Below, one piece after another: positions 19,511 through 30,399 of a stretch of 64,000 bases of DNA. Positions within the stretch are counted from its first letter, which is position 1. The number at the start of each line of letters is the position of its first letter. Source of the DNA: Nilaparvata lugens (Eukaryota; Arthropoda; Insecta; Hemiptera; Delphacidae); contig NC_052507.1 in the NCBI RefSeq assembly GCF_014356525.2, positions 37,684,368 through 37,748,367 on the forward strand. Reading direction: 5' to 3'. The position numbers and the translations under genes are program-made. The notes below the pieces were generated by a model that searched no databases, had not been told where the DNA came from, and saw only the letters and a list, made by a program, of their open reading frames with translations.

Positions 19511-21600
19511 ATTCAGTTTGAATATGGAGAGCTGGAAATTAATAACAGAACTGTTGGAAATTGATAACAGACGGATTGGAACTATGGAATTTGATACTAT
19601 TCCGTTTCGTTAGATTCACTGAGTTGGTAGTTCGGATTGATTAGGAATGGAGTTGATTAGTACTATCCAATATTCAGAAGTCAAAAATATAGAATCGATT
19701 GAGGCTTGATGTAGTAATGCAGCTCTCCAAGGCAATTTGAGGGTTCTAATTATGGCATCGAAAATATTTGGTCAGGACCGTTCATTCATCAAGTTTGTCT
19801 AGTGTTAATTAGAGTGTTTGAATAACTGGATAGATTGCATCAGCTGATATTCAGTTCTATTCATCGATACTGGGAGTCAATTAGCATTATTTAAAATAAT
19901 AATTTTTCTCATTGTCATTCCGAAAGAATTTTGGTTAAAATTGTGCTCAGTGGAAACTGCATGGTTTTGAAATAGCTGCACGTTTATTCATTACTACTTG
20001 TTCTATTTTGAACTTAAATTTGTAAGAATATTACATACATCAATGTAAAAAAAGCATTGCTCAGGTGACGTTCATGGGGTTGAACCCAGAGCCTGATAAT
20101 AGTCAATTAATCAGTTATTGATTGGAATAGCTGAACCAATCCTGGATAAGCACATTGTTGAGTACTATGATCAGCTTATTTATATTGGATAGTAGAGCCG
20201 GGCATATATTTTATAATAATTATCTATATATCATGTATATCATCGTAACGTGGTGGAATTCCTGGATATTATTGTTATTATTATTTCTCTTTATCCCGTT
20301 CAAGATTATCAAGCAACCAATACTAGCACCCAATTGTGCATTTTGAGGAATGATTATTATGATTAAATAATTTTTAACTAATAATTCAAAATATAATTGT
20401 GCTAGTTTGGTCATCGAAGTAATTATTTTATCCATTATATAAGTTTTTATTTATCAGAGATATTGGAAGCTCTTCAAATACAGGTCCATTGAATTACGAA
20501 CAAGACGTTTCCATCCTTTGCTTGATGTTTGCTGACCCTCAAAGCCGAATTAATTAATTCCAGGAACGTCAGTCCTGAGAAAACATTTATTTCTCATCAT
20601 GCTTCACTCCAGTTATTTTTCAAATTGATTCTGTGAGAAGCTTTTTGTTAAGATGGAAAACTTTGTTGATGAAGGAGAACATCTTCAAACTAAGAAATTA
20701 TCATTTTTGTTCAACATAGTACTTTAAAAGTTGATCTACTCTCTTGGTTATCACTGGGAAATAGCAGCATACCTGACTGGGATAATTGTTTTTTTTTCAA
20801 TCTACCATTGCCACAACTTTTTTCTATCATCTCTCCCTTTTCGTTCTCATGATCTTCCCCTGCACTTGACATCTAATTTTTCGCAAACATCTTTGGGCAC
20901 AGTATCAAACTACAACTTTCTGCTCGAAATTAATTTTCTTCAACACTTCCATTTTTGTTCCTCTCTTCTAATTATTCCTCTTGTTCACTCCTCTCATACC
21001 ATCTGTTCTCATTCTCTGTGAGGAGACAATTTTCTATTTTGATGAAGAGAGGGTGAAATTGGGAGTCAATATAATAATTATTTATCAAAAATTTCTCGTC
21101 ACGTTTCAATCATCTTCTCAAACTTTCCATCCATGAACTATAAACATTTTGAAGTTGTAGGCTACTTACCTTTAAGGCAGCGCAATCCGACAAAGTCTGG
21201 TTATTCAATCTTGTTCAATGATCTGTCTATGTGATAATGTTTGTCTATGTAAGTCTTTGTAATAGTAAAGTCTATTCCTATAAAAGCTCGACGCAATTCT
21301 AGAAATTGAAGGCCTACCAGGATAATGATAGATAATATGTATGAATGTTCAAGCTCACATCGAACACGCTTAACAGTTTCTATTAGGCAGTAATTGTGTT
21401 GCTGGATTGATTGTTTCAAAACTGAAGTACATGCCATCGTCGCTACACGCTACTTTCCATGCGTATTGCAATACTACTACATTTCTAGAGTACAACTCGT
21501 TTAAGAGTAGTTGAAAGTTTTTATCACAGATGATACTCATATAAGTATTTTGCTTATGTGTGGGTAATGGGATAAGGTGAATGTGATTGATGAGACGATA
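19511..21600. other. no recognisable feature
   Basis: AT-rich DNA. A GGTTGAACCCAG string near 20078 is B box-like but lacks an A box. A (TTATTA)-rich patch sits at 20265-20290. No coding signal is seen. Confidence 0.45.
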
Positions 21601-21603
21601 AAA

Positions 21604-21690
21604 AGCCATGCCCACGAGCGGGACTCGAGCCCAAGACCAGGCTTTGCCTGGCAGGCTGAAGTCTTAAGTCATTAAACCACGGAAATTCAA
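21604..21690 (-). mobile_element. tRNA-derived SINE head
   Basis: On the minus strand, CCGTGGTTTAATGAC (A box-like) is followed by GGCTCGAGTCCCGC (B box-like) and GCTCGTGGGCATGGC. The spacing is tRNA-like. The body downstream on this strand (towards 21554) is short. It could be an independent SINE or a head attached to the repeat at 21751-21945. Confidence 0.55.
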
Positions 21691-21750
21691 TTATTGTATA
21701 ATTTGATTGTAAGGGAGTAGATGTTTTGAGGTATTTCTCCATAATTGAAA

Positions 21751-21945
21751 GAATTATAGTTTGTGTAAAATAAGTTGAGATTTGGCCCTCCATCCGAAGA
21801 AATTACAGGGTTGCCAAATTGTGTAAAATTGCAACTTTCTCAAATTTCCAATTCAACGTCAGAATTGGATGTAGAATATCATCCCCGATATCCTAGTAGT
21901 ACTAGAGAAGCTTCAGGGTTGAATGGAATATCGCGAAGAGTTGTT
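21751..21945 (+). repeat. interspersed repeat R5, copy 1
   Basis: The run from AGTTTGTGTAAAATAAGTTG through TTTGGCCCTCCATCCGAAG, AATTGGATGTAGAATATCAT and GATATCCTAGTAGTACTA to TTCAGGGTTGAATG is present as the inverse strand at 29349-29587. No coding potential. Confidence 0.75.
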
Positions 21946-22739
21946 TTTCTTTTGAATATCACTTTTCTCAGAATCATGGGAAGTCGTAATGCGTGAAAAT
22001 TTTATATCGAATTAACAGGGAGTATGTGTCCTTCCTACTGATTGGTGTCTGGATCATTTTTATCCGACTTAAAGTTATTTTTGAATTATTGATTATGTTC
22101 GTCAATGTCGAGACATTTCGAGCAGAAAACGTGAAATTTTCAACATTCTAGAAACTTTTTTGTTTCAAATGATAAGTAGATGGTGAAAGCGAGAACGTAT
22201 CTCATAAAAATAAATGAACACACATTCTTCAAATCAAAATAAAATGAATAGATGAGTCTCTTTGGATAAAACAGAAGCATTCTAACATTTTATATTTCTA
22301 ATGTGATCCAATTTCTTTCTTAAAGAAATCTATTTTTTCAAATAAAAAAGTCCACATAATACATAATGATAGAATTTCTTGATAATAAAAAAATTAAAGT
22401 GAACAACCTGAGTAAAAAAAAGTCGGAACTAAAGAGTACCCAATGACTAAATTAGAAAATATACAATTTACTTTGGCACTAGCCAAAGGAAATATCCATG
22501 TTACGCTATTTCAATTCTTAAATTGAAATGGACTAATTCTTTCTTTTTCAAAAGTATATATGCCTTTGAGTGTAAATGATCTAGATAAGAACGAAACAGC
22601 ACCAAATTGACCTCAATTACAAACATTGCCAACTATTGAGATGATGTATAATAATAACAACAACAATATTAATGGGGGTTCATTAGTATTTTAATATCAA
22701 ACCAAACTATTAAATTATTGAAATACGTCAGTAATTGAA
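21946..22739. other. no recognisable feature
   Basis: AT-rich unique-looking DNA, without repeat or gene signal. Confidence 0.5.
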
Positions 22740-22759
22740 CTCTTGAATTGATTGCCACC

Positions 22760-22980
22760 TATAGCGCCAAGCATCTCTACAAAATAATGACAGTTTTACC
22801 CAGTCCTTGCCGTTCAAAAAATCAATAAATGCTTCCTGGTTAAGCTCAATAGCTCCCAAATATCTACATCTCCACTCTGATGGGGCATACTGCTAGGAAA
22901 TGGAAAATATCCTCGTTATCCCCTCTGTTACATAATGAACAGCGCATGTCTCTATTTTCCAACCACGGCTTGAAGTTCAA
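22760..22980 (-). pseudogene. LINE-C C-terminal zinc knuckle region
   Basis: MRCSLCNRGDNEDIFHFLAV is followed by CP, a C-x2-C-x9-H-x4-C knuckle typical of LINE ORF2 C-termini. After a frameshift the frame continues RYLGAIELNQEAFIDFLNG, then KDWVKLSLFCRDAWRYRW. It sits directly downstream of the truncated reverse transcriptase, so a stretch has been deleted. Confidence 0.75.
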
Positions 22981-22990
22981 ATCTATTTAT

Positions 22991-24003
22991 CTATCTATCT
23001 ATCAATTTTGCAATATGTATCCTCTCCTTCATGTGCTGCTCCATGCTCATTTTTGGTGTGAATGTCAACCCCAAATTTTTATAACTGTTAATTTGTTCCA
23101 CTTCATTGCCTCCAAAAAACCAGCGCTCATTTCTACCCATTCTTCCACCGTTTCTGAAAACCAAAATTTTTGATTTTTCTAGGTTGACAGTTAGATTATT
23201 CCACTGCTCGCAATACTGTTTCATATTATTTATCATCCTTTGTAAGCTAACAGGAGAGTCTGACAAGAGTACAATATCATCGGCGTACATTAGTACCCTT
23301 ATTCGTTTGTTCGCCACTAGTATGCCTCCCTCTAGAGCATCATCTAAATCATTCAAAAAGATTGAGAATAATAACGGGCTGATCACGCATCCCTGCCTTA
23401 AGCCCATCTCTGTAGCAAAGCTATTTGTCAGGTCATCTTTACACCATACACTAGCAATATTGTCTCACTATTCAAAGCTTTTAGTATATTAATCATTTTT
23501 GTGGATAAACCTAGGCAGGATAACTTGTAGAAGAGAGCGCTTCTATCAATAGAGTCGAACGCGGCTCGGTAATCAACGAAGAAACAGTAAACTTTATTTT
23601 TTCTAATCTGCAATTTTAATTGAATAATAGATGAAAGAGTGAAAATATTATCGACAGTTGAATAACCTTTTCTGAAGCCGGCCTGATATTCATTGAGAAT
23701 ATTTCTGTCCTTGACCCATTTATCAATTCGTTTCAACAAACATCCACAAAACAGTTTTGCGATAACGTCCATAAGTCTTATACCTCTTTAGCTCTCTACA
23801 TTTTCTCTCTCTCCTTTCTTGTAGAGTGGGAACACGATCGATAACTTGAAACTGTCTGGCACGTCACCCGAGTTGAAAATTCTATCAAATAGAATTATAA
23901 TCTCATCAATTATACTCGACGGAGCATTTTTGTAAAATTCATAGGAAATGCGATCCACTCCTGGTGCTTTATTATTTTTAGCTTCCTTTATAACTAACAA
24001 CAA
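22991..24003 (-). pseudogene. LINE-C reverse transcriptase
   Basis: Motifs in order are NNKAPGVDRISYEFYKNAP, VFPLYKKG, NEYQAGFRKGYSTVDNIF, CFFVDYRAAFDSIDRSAL (palm A), GLRQGCVISPLLFSIFLNDL and VLMYADDIVLLSDS (catalytic, about 23275-23315). The domain lies in three pieces separated by frameshifts near 23780 and 23415. After LGLTFTPKMSMEQHMKER the sequence is cut at the TATC microsatellite. The copy is inactive. Confidence 0.85.
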
Positions 24004-24315
24004 CTCTCCATTTCAAAATTCCTATCCATCTCTAAGTTCTCCACTATAGGGACTGCATACTGTATTGGATTACTTATCAATTGAGGATTCCATAATTTGA
24101 AAAAGTAATTCACCCAATCTTGAGCATTTATAGAATTAAATTAATTTCTATTTTTAAACTTATTTAATCCATCCCAGAAGCTTTTCGTATCTCTTGCTGA
24201 ATTCAAATTATCAATAAGTCTGCAGTTGAACTCTTTTCGCTTTCTCTCGCACAAACTTTTGAATGAACGTTTCACTTCTAGATAATTTATCCTATTATAT
24301 TCAGAGTGGTTGTGT

Positions 24316-24990
24316 CTAAAATTTCAAAAGAGACATGACTGTTTTTCTCGTATTCCAACATTCCCAGTCAAACCATGGTTGCTCAAATTTTATATTTTTT
24401 TGTCCAGGCGCCTTTATCTGACGACTTCCTGACGCCTCTATTATACAATTTTTTATATTGTCCAATAGTTGACGATTATCACTGCCTTCTACAACCATGC
24501 TTTGAACAATATCAGTGACTCTATTTTTATAATAATCGATACCACACCTTAATACTAGTTTGGGCAACAGAGGCAGACAATCACATTGCTTATCTTCGCG
24601 TGCCATGTATAATTCTAATTTTATGGGCATATGATCGGAATACGCACACGGTATTACTCTAAAATTGTGAACATAGCAAGTAAGACTCAATGGCACGGCT
24701 GCTATATCATTAACTGACGCACCACTTGCCCCAACAAACGTCATCTCACCCTCCTTATCTCCTTCTGTTCTCCCATTAACAACAATATAACCCAGATTAT
24801 CACACATACTAGATTATTTCTAAATACTTTCTTCCTCTTGAATTTATGGTCAAGTCTTTTGAGGTTCTTAATAAGTACAATCCTCCTAAATCATAATCAG
24901 TATAATCAGTTACTCTCATTCCTTGCATTCCTTCATTGAATGATTACAAAAGTTCAACAGCTGAGTCATAATTTCGATACAGTCCACCAC
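24316..24990 (-). pseudogene. LINE-C endonuclease fragment
   Basis: MCDNLGYIVVNGRTEGDKEG is followed by EMTFVGASGASVNDIAAVP and YSDHMPIKLELY, the C-terminal motifs of an APE-type LINE endonuclease. Upstream codons up to about 24990 (EFMCGGLYRNYDSAVELL, GGLYLLRTSKDLTINSRGRK) look like the same domain in a shifted frame. The N-terminal third is missing. Confidence 0.75.
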
Positions 24991-25009
24991 ACATGAACTC
25001 GCTCGCTCT

Positions 25010-25375
25010 CTTCCATCACCAACAGACGACGAAATAATTATTATCAACTGTTTTTCCAAGGATTATTAACAATAATTATCCTTCTAATGTCCTTCAGCGA
25101 GTTTTCCAAGGGATGAGACCTAGTTCAATCGAATCTTTATATTTTATAAACCTACTATGTTCTGAATTTCGCGAGAATCGTTAGAGCCGTTTTCGAGATC
25201 CGGTAAAATACAAACATATAAACATCTAAACATCTAAACATCTGAACATACAAACATCTAAACATCTAAACATCTAAACATCTAAACATCTAAACATCTA
25301 AACATCTAAACATCCAAACATATAAACATAAAAACAGAAGCTGCTCGTTTAATAGTATAGATTTTGACTGAATTA
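25010..25375 (+). repeat. interspersed repeat R2, partial copy
   Basis: Shares ACAGACGACGAAAT, GTCCTTCAGCGAGTTTTCC, GGGATGAGACCTAGT, AACCTACTATGTTC and GTTAGAGCCGTTTTCGAGAT with 49499-49918 (same strand) and 45414-46010 (inverse). It ends GCTGCTCGTTTAATAGTATA, the common terminus of the family. It abuts the 5' end of LINE-C. Confidence 0.7.
25211..25335. repeat. (ACATCTAAA)n 9-bp tandem repeat
   Basis: About 125 bp of ACATCTAAA units with occasional variants (ACATATAAA, ACATACAAA), lying inside the R2 repeat just before its terminus. Other R2 copies have the same region in unexpanded form (AACATAAATG at 49828). Confidence 0.9.
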
Positions 25376-25616
25376 TTTCAAACGCAAGCAGCTGATTGCC
25401 TCTAGAAAGGCTGTAATGAAACAACGCTTGGATTATTCGAGGCGAGATTGTCATTTCCACTATTAATTAATTTATAATCATCTGGCTTGTAGTTGCTGAA
25501 TTTTTCAATCGTTCTGTATTTTTTATCATACTTACTCGATTGCAGCTGTTTTCCATGCATTCAATCAAGCCGGTAAACAGCTGTTTGCAGAACAAGAAAA
25601 CATGTGATTTTCATTA

Positions 25617-25672
25617 CAGCATACTATACTGTAAAGAGATCATAATTATTTTCTCTTTACAGTCGAGTATGT
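25617..25672. repeat. short hairpin, 19-bp arms
   Basis: GCATACTATACTGTAAAGAG pairs with CTCTTTACAGTCGAGTATG, with one two-base mismatch and a loop of about 14 bases. It could be a tiny fold-back remnant; a small RNA precursor is possible but unsupported. Confidence 0.5.
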
Positions 25673-26274
25673 TAGGACTCTACCGAGCATCTGAGTAATT
25701 AATATACTAACTCAAATAATTAAAGAACTTATTTAAGGAGTTTCAAGTTATAAGAACTCATCTGAAATTGAATTCAATTTATTTCGCCAAAAAAGCACGT
25801 TACATCATTAAAATGAAATGAAACAAAATGAAAATTTAACTATTCAAAACAGAAACAAAATTATAAATTATACTAAATACTTATGTACAATAGATTAAGT
25901 AAATAACTTAATAAATAAACTTGACATAGTACAGTAGTAGAAGTAAAATGAAATGTTCAGTTAACTTCATTGTAAAAGCAATTTTTCCTTTTTGGCACTG
26001 CCAACATAAGTAACACTTGTGTGTTGGCAGTGAGTTGTAGTTCATTCACACTATTTGCTATGTGACAATGATTTCGGAATACGAAAATACATAGAAGGAG
26101 ATGTAAAAATAAAAGAAAAGAGGAAAAATTAGCTGAAAGTCGATGTAGGGAGGCCACCATGATTTTTTTAAAGAATTTATAAAATTGTTGGGTAGGATTA
26201 AATCCGGATTGTTTATTATTTATATACCAAATGTTAAATATCTAAAAAATATAATATTAATCCAAATCACAGAT

Positions 26275-26646
26275 CTATACAGTTAGCTTAAAGAAAATAT
26301 TTTGGTATATCCAATTATCCATACTGATGTGTAGAGCAAGAGTGATTTTTTTGGTTATAAAATCATTGGGAATTTTGTTTACCATGTAATTGCTAAAGTA
26401 TGTTAATTGATGCCTGCATGTTGTAAGTTTTATGAGATTGATATTGTATTTATTGTTTGGACGAGTGTTATAGGGCGTTTTGCGCAGAACATATTGAGAC
26501 TTATTTTTATTTATATGGAGAATGACCTTTTTTACATAATTTTGTCTTAGCGTTGGAACTTTAAACTCAAGGAAGATTTCTCTACTTGGATATAATCTAG
26601 GTTTACCAAGCGCCGCTCTTATCATGTGTTTTTGGATAATGAACAA
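26275..26646 (-). pseudogene. LINE-D ORF2 C-terminal domain
   Basis: FIIQKHMIRAALGKPRLYPS, then VPTLRQNYVKKVILHINKN and NDFITKKITLALHISMDNW, ending with a stop at 26275. It corresponds to the C-terminal end of LINE-B (QKLIMRVINQKPPCYSSDQ). A short frame break (26650-26735) separates it from the reverse transcriptase. Confidence 0.75.
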
Positions 26647-26735
26647 TTTGTTTAAATGTGTATCATATGCACCTCCCCAAACCTCAATAATGTATTGAAA
26701 TATTGAGTGGGCATAAGCAAAATATATCTTTCTTA

Positions 26736-27695
26736 TTATATCAAGGTTTTTAATTTATTAATTTTATAAAAAACATAGATGAGGTATTTGGATTTGGAAC
26801 ATAAGTATTCAATGTGTTTATCCCATTTGAGATGCTGGTCCAGTAGAATACCTGAATATTTTATTGTTTGAACTCTTTCTAGGGTTTTTGCAACTTCTGG
26901 ATTATATGCTGTGTTATTTCCATGTGTCTCCATTGTAATGGAAAGTTTTAAAGCTGTTGGTGGTTGACCTGTTATGTTGGGTGAAAAAGTCATGTATTTT
27001 GTTTTATCTGCATTTAGTGTCAATATGTGTACCTGGAGCCATTTGTATACAATTTTTATGTTAGTGTTTGCAGTGTTGAAAGTTTCTTCCCAAGTATTGC
27101 CACTGAAAACCAATACCGTATCATCTGCAAAGGATAAAGTGGTACAATTTGTTGAGTTTAGTTTCAGAAGGTCGTTTACATAAATCAGGAAAAGAAACGG
27201 TGATAACACAGTTCCTTGTGGCAAACCGAATCTTGTTGTACATCTGACATCCATTTGTCCATGGAGAGAGAGGCATTGTGTTCTTCCACCCAAATATGTG
27301 TCTAAAAGTCTCTTTACTGTGCCTCTTATTCCAGATCTATCTAATTTATCCAACAATATATTGTGGGGTATCGTGTCGAACGCTTTTGATAAATCCATGA
27401 ATACTGCCAGGGTTTTTTTATTACTGTTGGAATTTTCAAAAATTATTTTGTTAAAATGGATGACTGCATCTTTTGTGGATTTGTTCTGTTGGAAACCATA
27501 CTGATTATTGCATATTACATTATCTTCATCTAAAAATTTCAAAATTGGAATTTTTATAATTTTCTCTAATATTTTTGAAATGTTGCTTATTAAACTTATT
27601 GGTCTATAGTTTTCTGGTTTATTTAGGTCTCCAGTTTTTGGGATAGGGATAACTCTGGCATCTTTGAATTTATAAGGAAAATACCCATCGCTCAA
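26736..27695 (-). pseudogene. LINE-D reverse transcriptase
   Basis: An open 319-residue segment with PENYRPISLISNISKILEK, NQYGFQQNKSTKDAV, AVFMDLSKAFDTIPHN (palm A), FGLPQGTVLSPFLFLIYVN and the catalytic TLSFADDTVLVFSG (about 27100-27140), then IKYSGILLDQHLKWDKHIE. The upstream thumb/finger part (27700-27930) is frameshifted. The catalytic residues are all present, but frame breaks on both sides make the copy inactive. Confidence 0.85.
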
Positions 27696-27936
27696 GCATT
27701 AATTTGTTAAATATATATTTTAATGGTTCAATTATCACCCCTGATATTTTTTAATGTAATGTCCTGTCAAATTGTCAGGCCCAGGTGTAGATCTGTTTTT
27801 TTGTTGATTTATAATTGTTATTAGTTCATTTGAATTGTTGGGTAGAAGAAGATACTTTGTTGGCTTATGTTAGATAGGGATTGAGGAATTGGTATATTAT
27901 TTATATTTTCTGTAATTTTTTTAGCAAAAGATTCAC

Positions 27937-28509
27937 CTACGTTAGCAAAATATTGATTAGAATACTTGCTTCTAATTTTATTTCCTTGGTACTTTTTTCA
28001 GTTTCCAGAAGTTCATTAATATATTCCCATGTTTTTTTCGGATTATATTCATGTTCTGCAACCTTCTCATTAAAATAATCAATTTTAGCCTTTTTTATTA
28101 AATTTGTAAGAGTATTTCTGTAGTTTTTATATCGTGTTCTCAGTTGAATATTGTTTGGCTGTCTTGTAAGTTTACGGTGTAATTTATCTCTCTCACGTAT
28201 TGAATTTACTAGACTGGGCGTAATCCATTTTTTAAGTGGCTGGTTTTTCTTTTTTAATCTGATGGTCTTTGTTCTTTTTATTGTAAGTGTAGTTAGTGTT
28301 TCTATGAAAATGTTGACCATTGTATCAATGTTTTCCTCATTATAAACTTTGTTCCAGTCTTCTCTCTGTAAATCTGTAATTAGTCTATCGTAATCTATTA
28401 TGTTTTTTGTCCATTCCTCTCTGATGGCATTATCATTAATGGTTTCACTCAGATGCAGTGAAATACTGAAGTGGTCAGTTATGTTTGTTTTTATAATTGC
28501 ACCATACAA
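27937..28509 (-). pseudogene. LINE-D linker between endonuclease and reverse transcriptase
   Basis: ITDHFSISLHL is the last endonuclease motif. PLKKWITPSLVNSIRERDKL and YFNEKVAEHEYNPKKTWEYI are the conserved pre-RT linker, also seen in LINE-B. The open frame ends near 27940 with a short out-of-frame tail. Confidence 0.75.
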
Positions 28510-29207
28510 TGCATCTCTATTGTTCTTATCCTCCTTGAAAAAAATGTGATCAATACATGAACCATTCTCATTACCTATCCGTGTTGGTTTGTTGATAAAA
28601 GACTTGAATCATTTCATGTGTAAGGGGCTCAAATACTCATTTGATAAATTATTATTTGATAGAATATCTATATTAATATCACCTAGTATAATTACATTGG
28701 AATTTTCTTTTATTCTTTCCAGGCATGCATCCAAACTTGCAATAAAATTATTTATGTTACGAGCTGGTGATCGGTAAATAGAATAATTGTGTATTTCTTA
28801 TAATTCAATGAATATGAAATGCATATGGTATTTGATTCATCAATGTTCAAGTCAATGATTTCATAATCAAAATTTTTATCTATGAATAAACATATTCCGT
28901 CACATTTTGTATATTTACATTTTTTCTGTATAACATTGTAGCCTTCAAGATTATAGGTAAATTGTGCATCATCTGTAATCCAAGTCTCGGACAAAGCGAT
29001 CACATGGAATTTAAAATTAACATTATTCAAATAGTGTAATAACTCTTCAAAGTTCTTATTTATACTCCGAATATTTGTATGGAAAACATTTAACATGTTG
29101 TTATTGGTTAGGCCTAATTCATATCTCTGTGGTTCGAATAAGAAAAGGTCATCTATCTCAGTAGTATCATGATAGCCTATGCCCTCATCACCTTCAAAAA
29201 CTGACAT
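28510..29207 (-). pseudogene. LINE-D endonuclease
   Basis: The ATG at 29205-29207 begins MSVFEGDEGIGYHD. NVFHTNIRSINKNFEEL (about 29090) and VIALSETWITDD (about 29000) are the N-terminal catalytic motifs. The frame is open to about 28752 and then breaks; remnants of the CIDHIFFKED motif lie near 28545-28565. The overall match to LINE-B is clear. Confidence 0.8.
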
Positions 29208-29348
29208 AATGTTAAAGTAAAAGTTAGATTTATTTTTAAAAAAGGAGGGGAAATATTAGAGGAGGAAAAAATTTTTTGGAAGGAAAAGGAGAAAAAAAAG
29301 TTGTTTTTTTTAGATAAGTCGATCATCTCAACCTACCGGTGATAAAAG

Positions 29349-29587
29349 AAGAAAAACAAGTCTTCGCGATGTTTCCAATTCTATCATAATAGTTGAATTT
29401 CCTTTCAATCATTCAACCCTGAAGTTTCTTTAGTACTACTAGGATATCGGGGATGATATTCTACATCCAATTCTGACGTTGAATTGGAAATTTGAGAAAG
29501 TTGCAATTTTACAATTTGGCAATTTGGCAACCCTGTTATTTCTTCGGATGGAGGGCCAAGTCTCAACTTATTTTACACAAACTATAA
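29349..29587 (-). repeat. interspersed repeat R5, copy 2 (inverted)
   Basis: Inverse of 21751-21945, with a few substitutions and a duplicated CAATTTGG string (about 29512-29526). It sits next to the LINE-D 5' end. Confidence 0.75.
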
Positions 29588-29818
29588 ACGATGATTGAAG
29601 ATGTAGCAGGTGTTGCCATGAAACCTGATTCTGTAATTTGGATTAATTTTGAACAAATATAGTGGTATTGATAGCATCAACGTCTTATTTTTTTCAATCA
29701 ATTATTTTAATTACTCTGAGATTTCTTACTGTAGGTTCAACAATCTTAAAAAAGTTATATCTTAATTCATTTTTTAAAATTCCTAAGAGCACCATTGATT
29801 TGTAAGTTTTAAGCTGGG

Positions 29819-30122
29819 TTTTCGTTTGTGCGTAAATGCCGTCGTCGACCACGACATGGAGAAAATCTCAGATTGGGTGGATTTCAATTTGTCTAAATAT
29901 CCTAAAAAATTATGGTAAATTATGTTTTAATTTGGGAGGTTCAGTTTATACTTTCAAATAGCAATATGTTGATATTATTAGAAATGTTTGGATTCTTGAA
30001 TAATAAACACCAAAAATGAAAAGTTATTTGATCAGCTGTTTTAGCACACTTGAAATTTGGACAATATGAATGTCAACAATGCTTGTCGTCGTCGACTGCG
30101 AAAGTTTACGCACAAACGAAAA
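29819..30122. mobile_element. MITE with TTTTCGTTTGTGCGTAAA ends
   Basis: The left end TTTTCGTTTGTGCGTAAA (29819-29836) is the exact inverse of 30105-30122, and a GTCGTCGAC string follows inside each end. The element is 304 bp with no coding frame. Its interior (about 29870-30080) is related to 58140-58420 inside the Gypsy insertion. Confidence 0.75.
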
Positions 30123-30199
30123 TGCACCTTTACAAAAAACATAGAAAACGACAAAATTATAAATCGAATTTGGAGTTGAAGCAGAATTATCCAATTATC

Positions 30200-30330
30200 G
30201 TTTATAGGAGTCCGAACCAACAACTTAGCTACTAAAAAAAGTGCCAGAGCGGTAACTAACACACCGGAACCGTCAATTTCGTTTAGAATAGTCGTAACGT
30301 TCATTTTAAAATCTAGAATAGAAGGGTTCT
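30200..30330 (-). other. weak candidate host exon with membrane anchor
   Basis: A minus-strand ATG near 30303 opens MNVTTILNEIDGSGVLVTAL, then ALFLVAKLLVRTP, a plausible N-terminal signal anchor. The frame then runs into the neighbouring MITE. There is no clear splice donor and the protein is not recognised. It could equally be chance. Confidence 0.15.
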
Positions 30331-30399
30331 CCTGTCTCCAGAGCGGTTGTGGTATGTGGATACGGACGGTTCTTGAAACAGCGAGAAGAGATCTCAATC

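Larger units (their letters stand above)
22740..24990 (-). mobile_element. LINE-C: decayed non-LTR retrotransposon
   Basis: Reading right to left: endonuclease remnants (24990-24316), a linker (24300-24030), reverse transcriptase in three pieces (24003-23788, 23772-23428, 23407-22991), a short (TATC)n break at 22981-23003, then a C-terminal zinc knuckle and the 3' end at about 22740. The family differs from LINE-B/D: its catalytic box is MYADD with GLRQGCVISPLLF before it. The region between reverse transcriptase and zinc knuckle is shortened by an internal deletion at the TATC repeat. Confidence 0.85.
25766..29220 (-). mobile_element. LINE-D: near complete non-LTR retrotransposon
   Basis: On the minus strand: endonuclease start (29207), linker (28509-27937), reverse transcriptase (27695-26736), C-terminal domain (26646-26275), a 3' UTR of about 500 bp and an end near AAATAAATTGAATTCAA (25766). 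The 3' UTR contains an inverted pair TGCCAACA / TGTTGGCA. Architecture and motifs match LINE-B (start at ORF2, same SCIDHI, KKWITPSLVNSIRERDKLH, FADD), so the two belong to the same clade. Confidence 0.85.

Noticed and set aside
25211..25335. Possible CRISPR-like array
   Set aside because: A 9-bp simple tandem repeat with no spacers, in a eukaryotic repeat.
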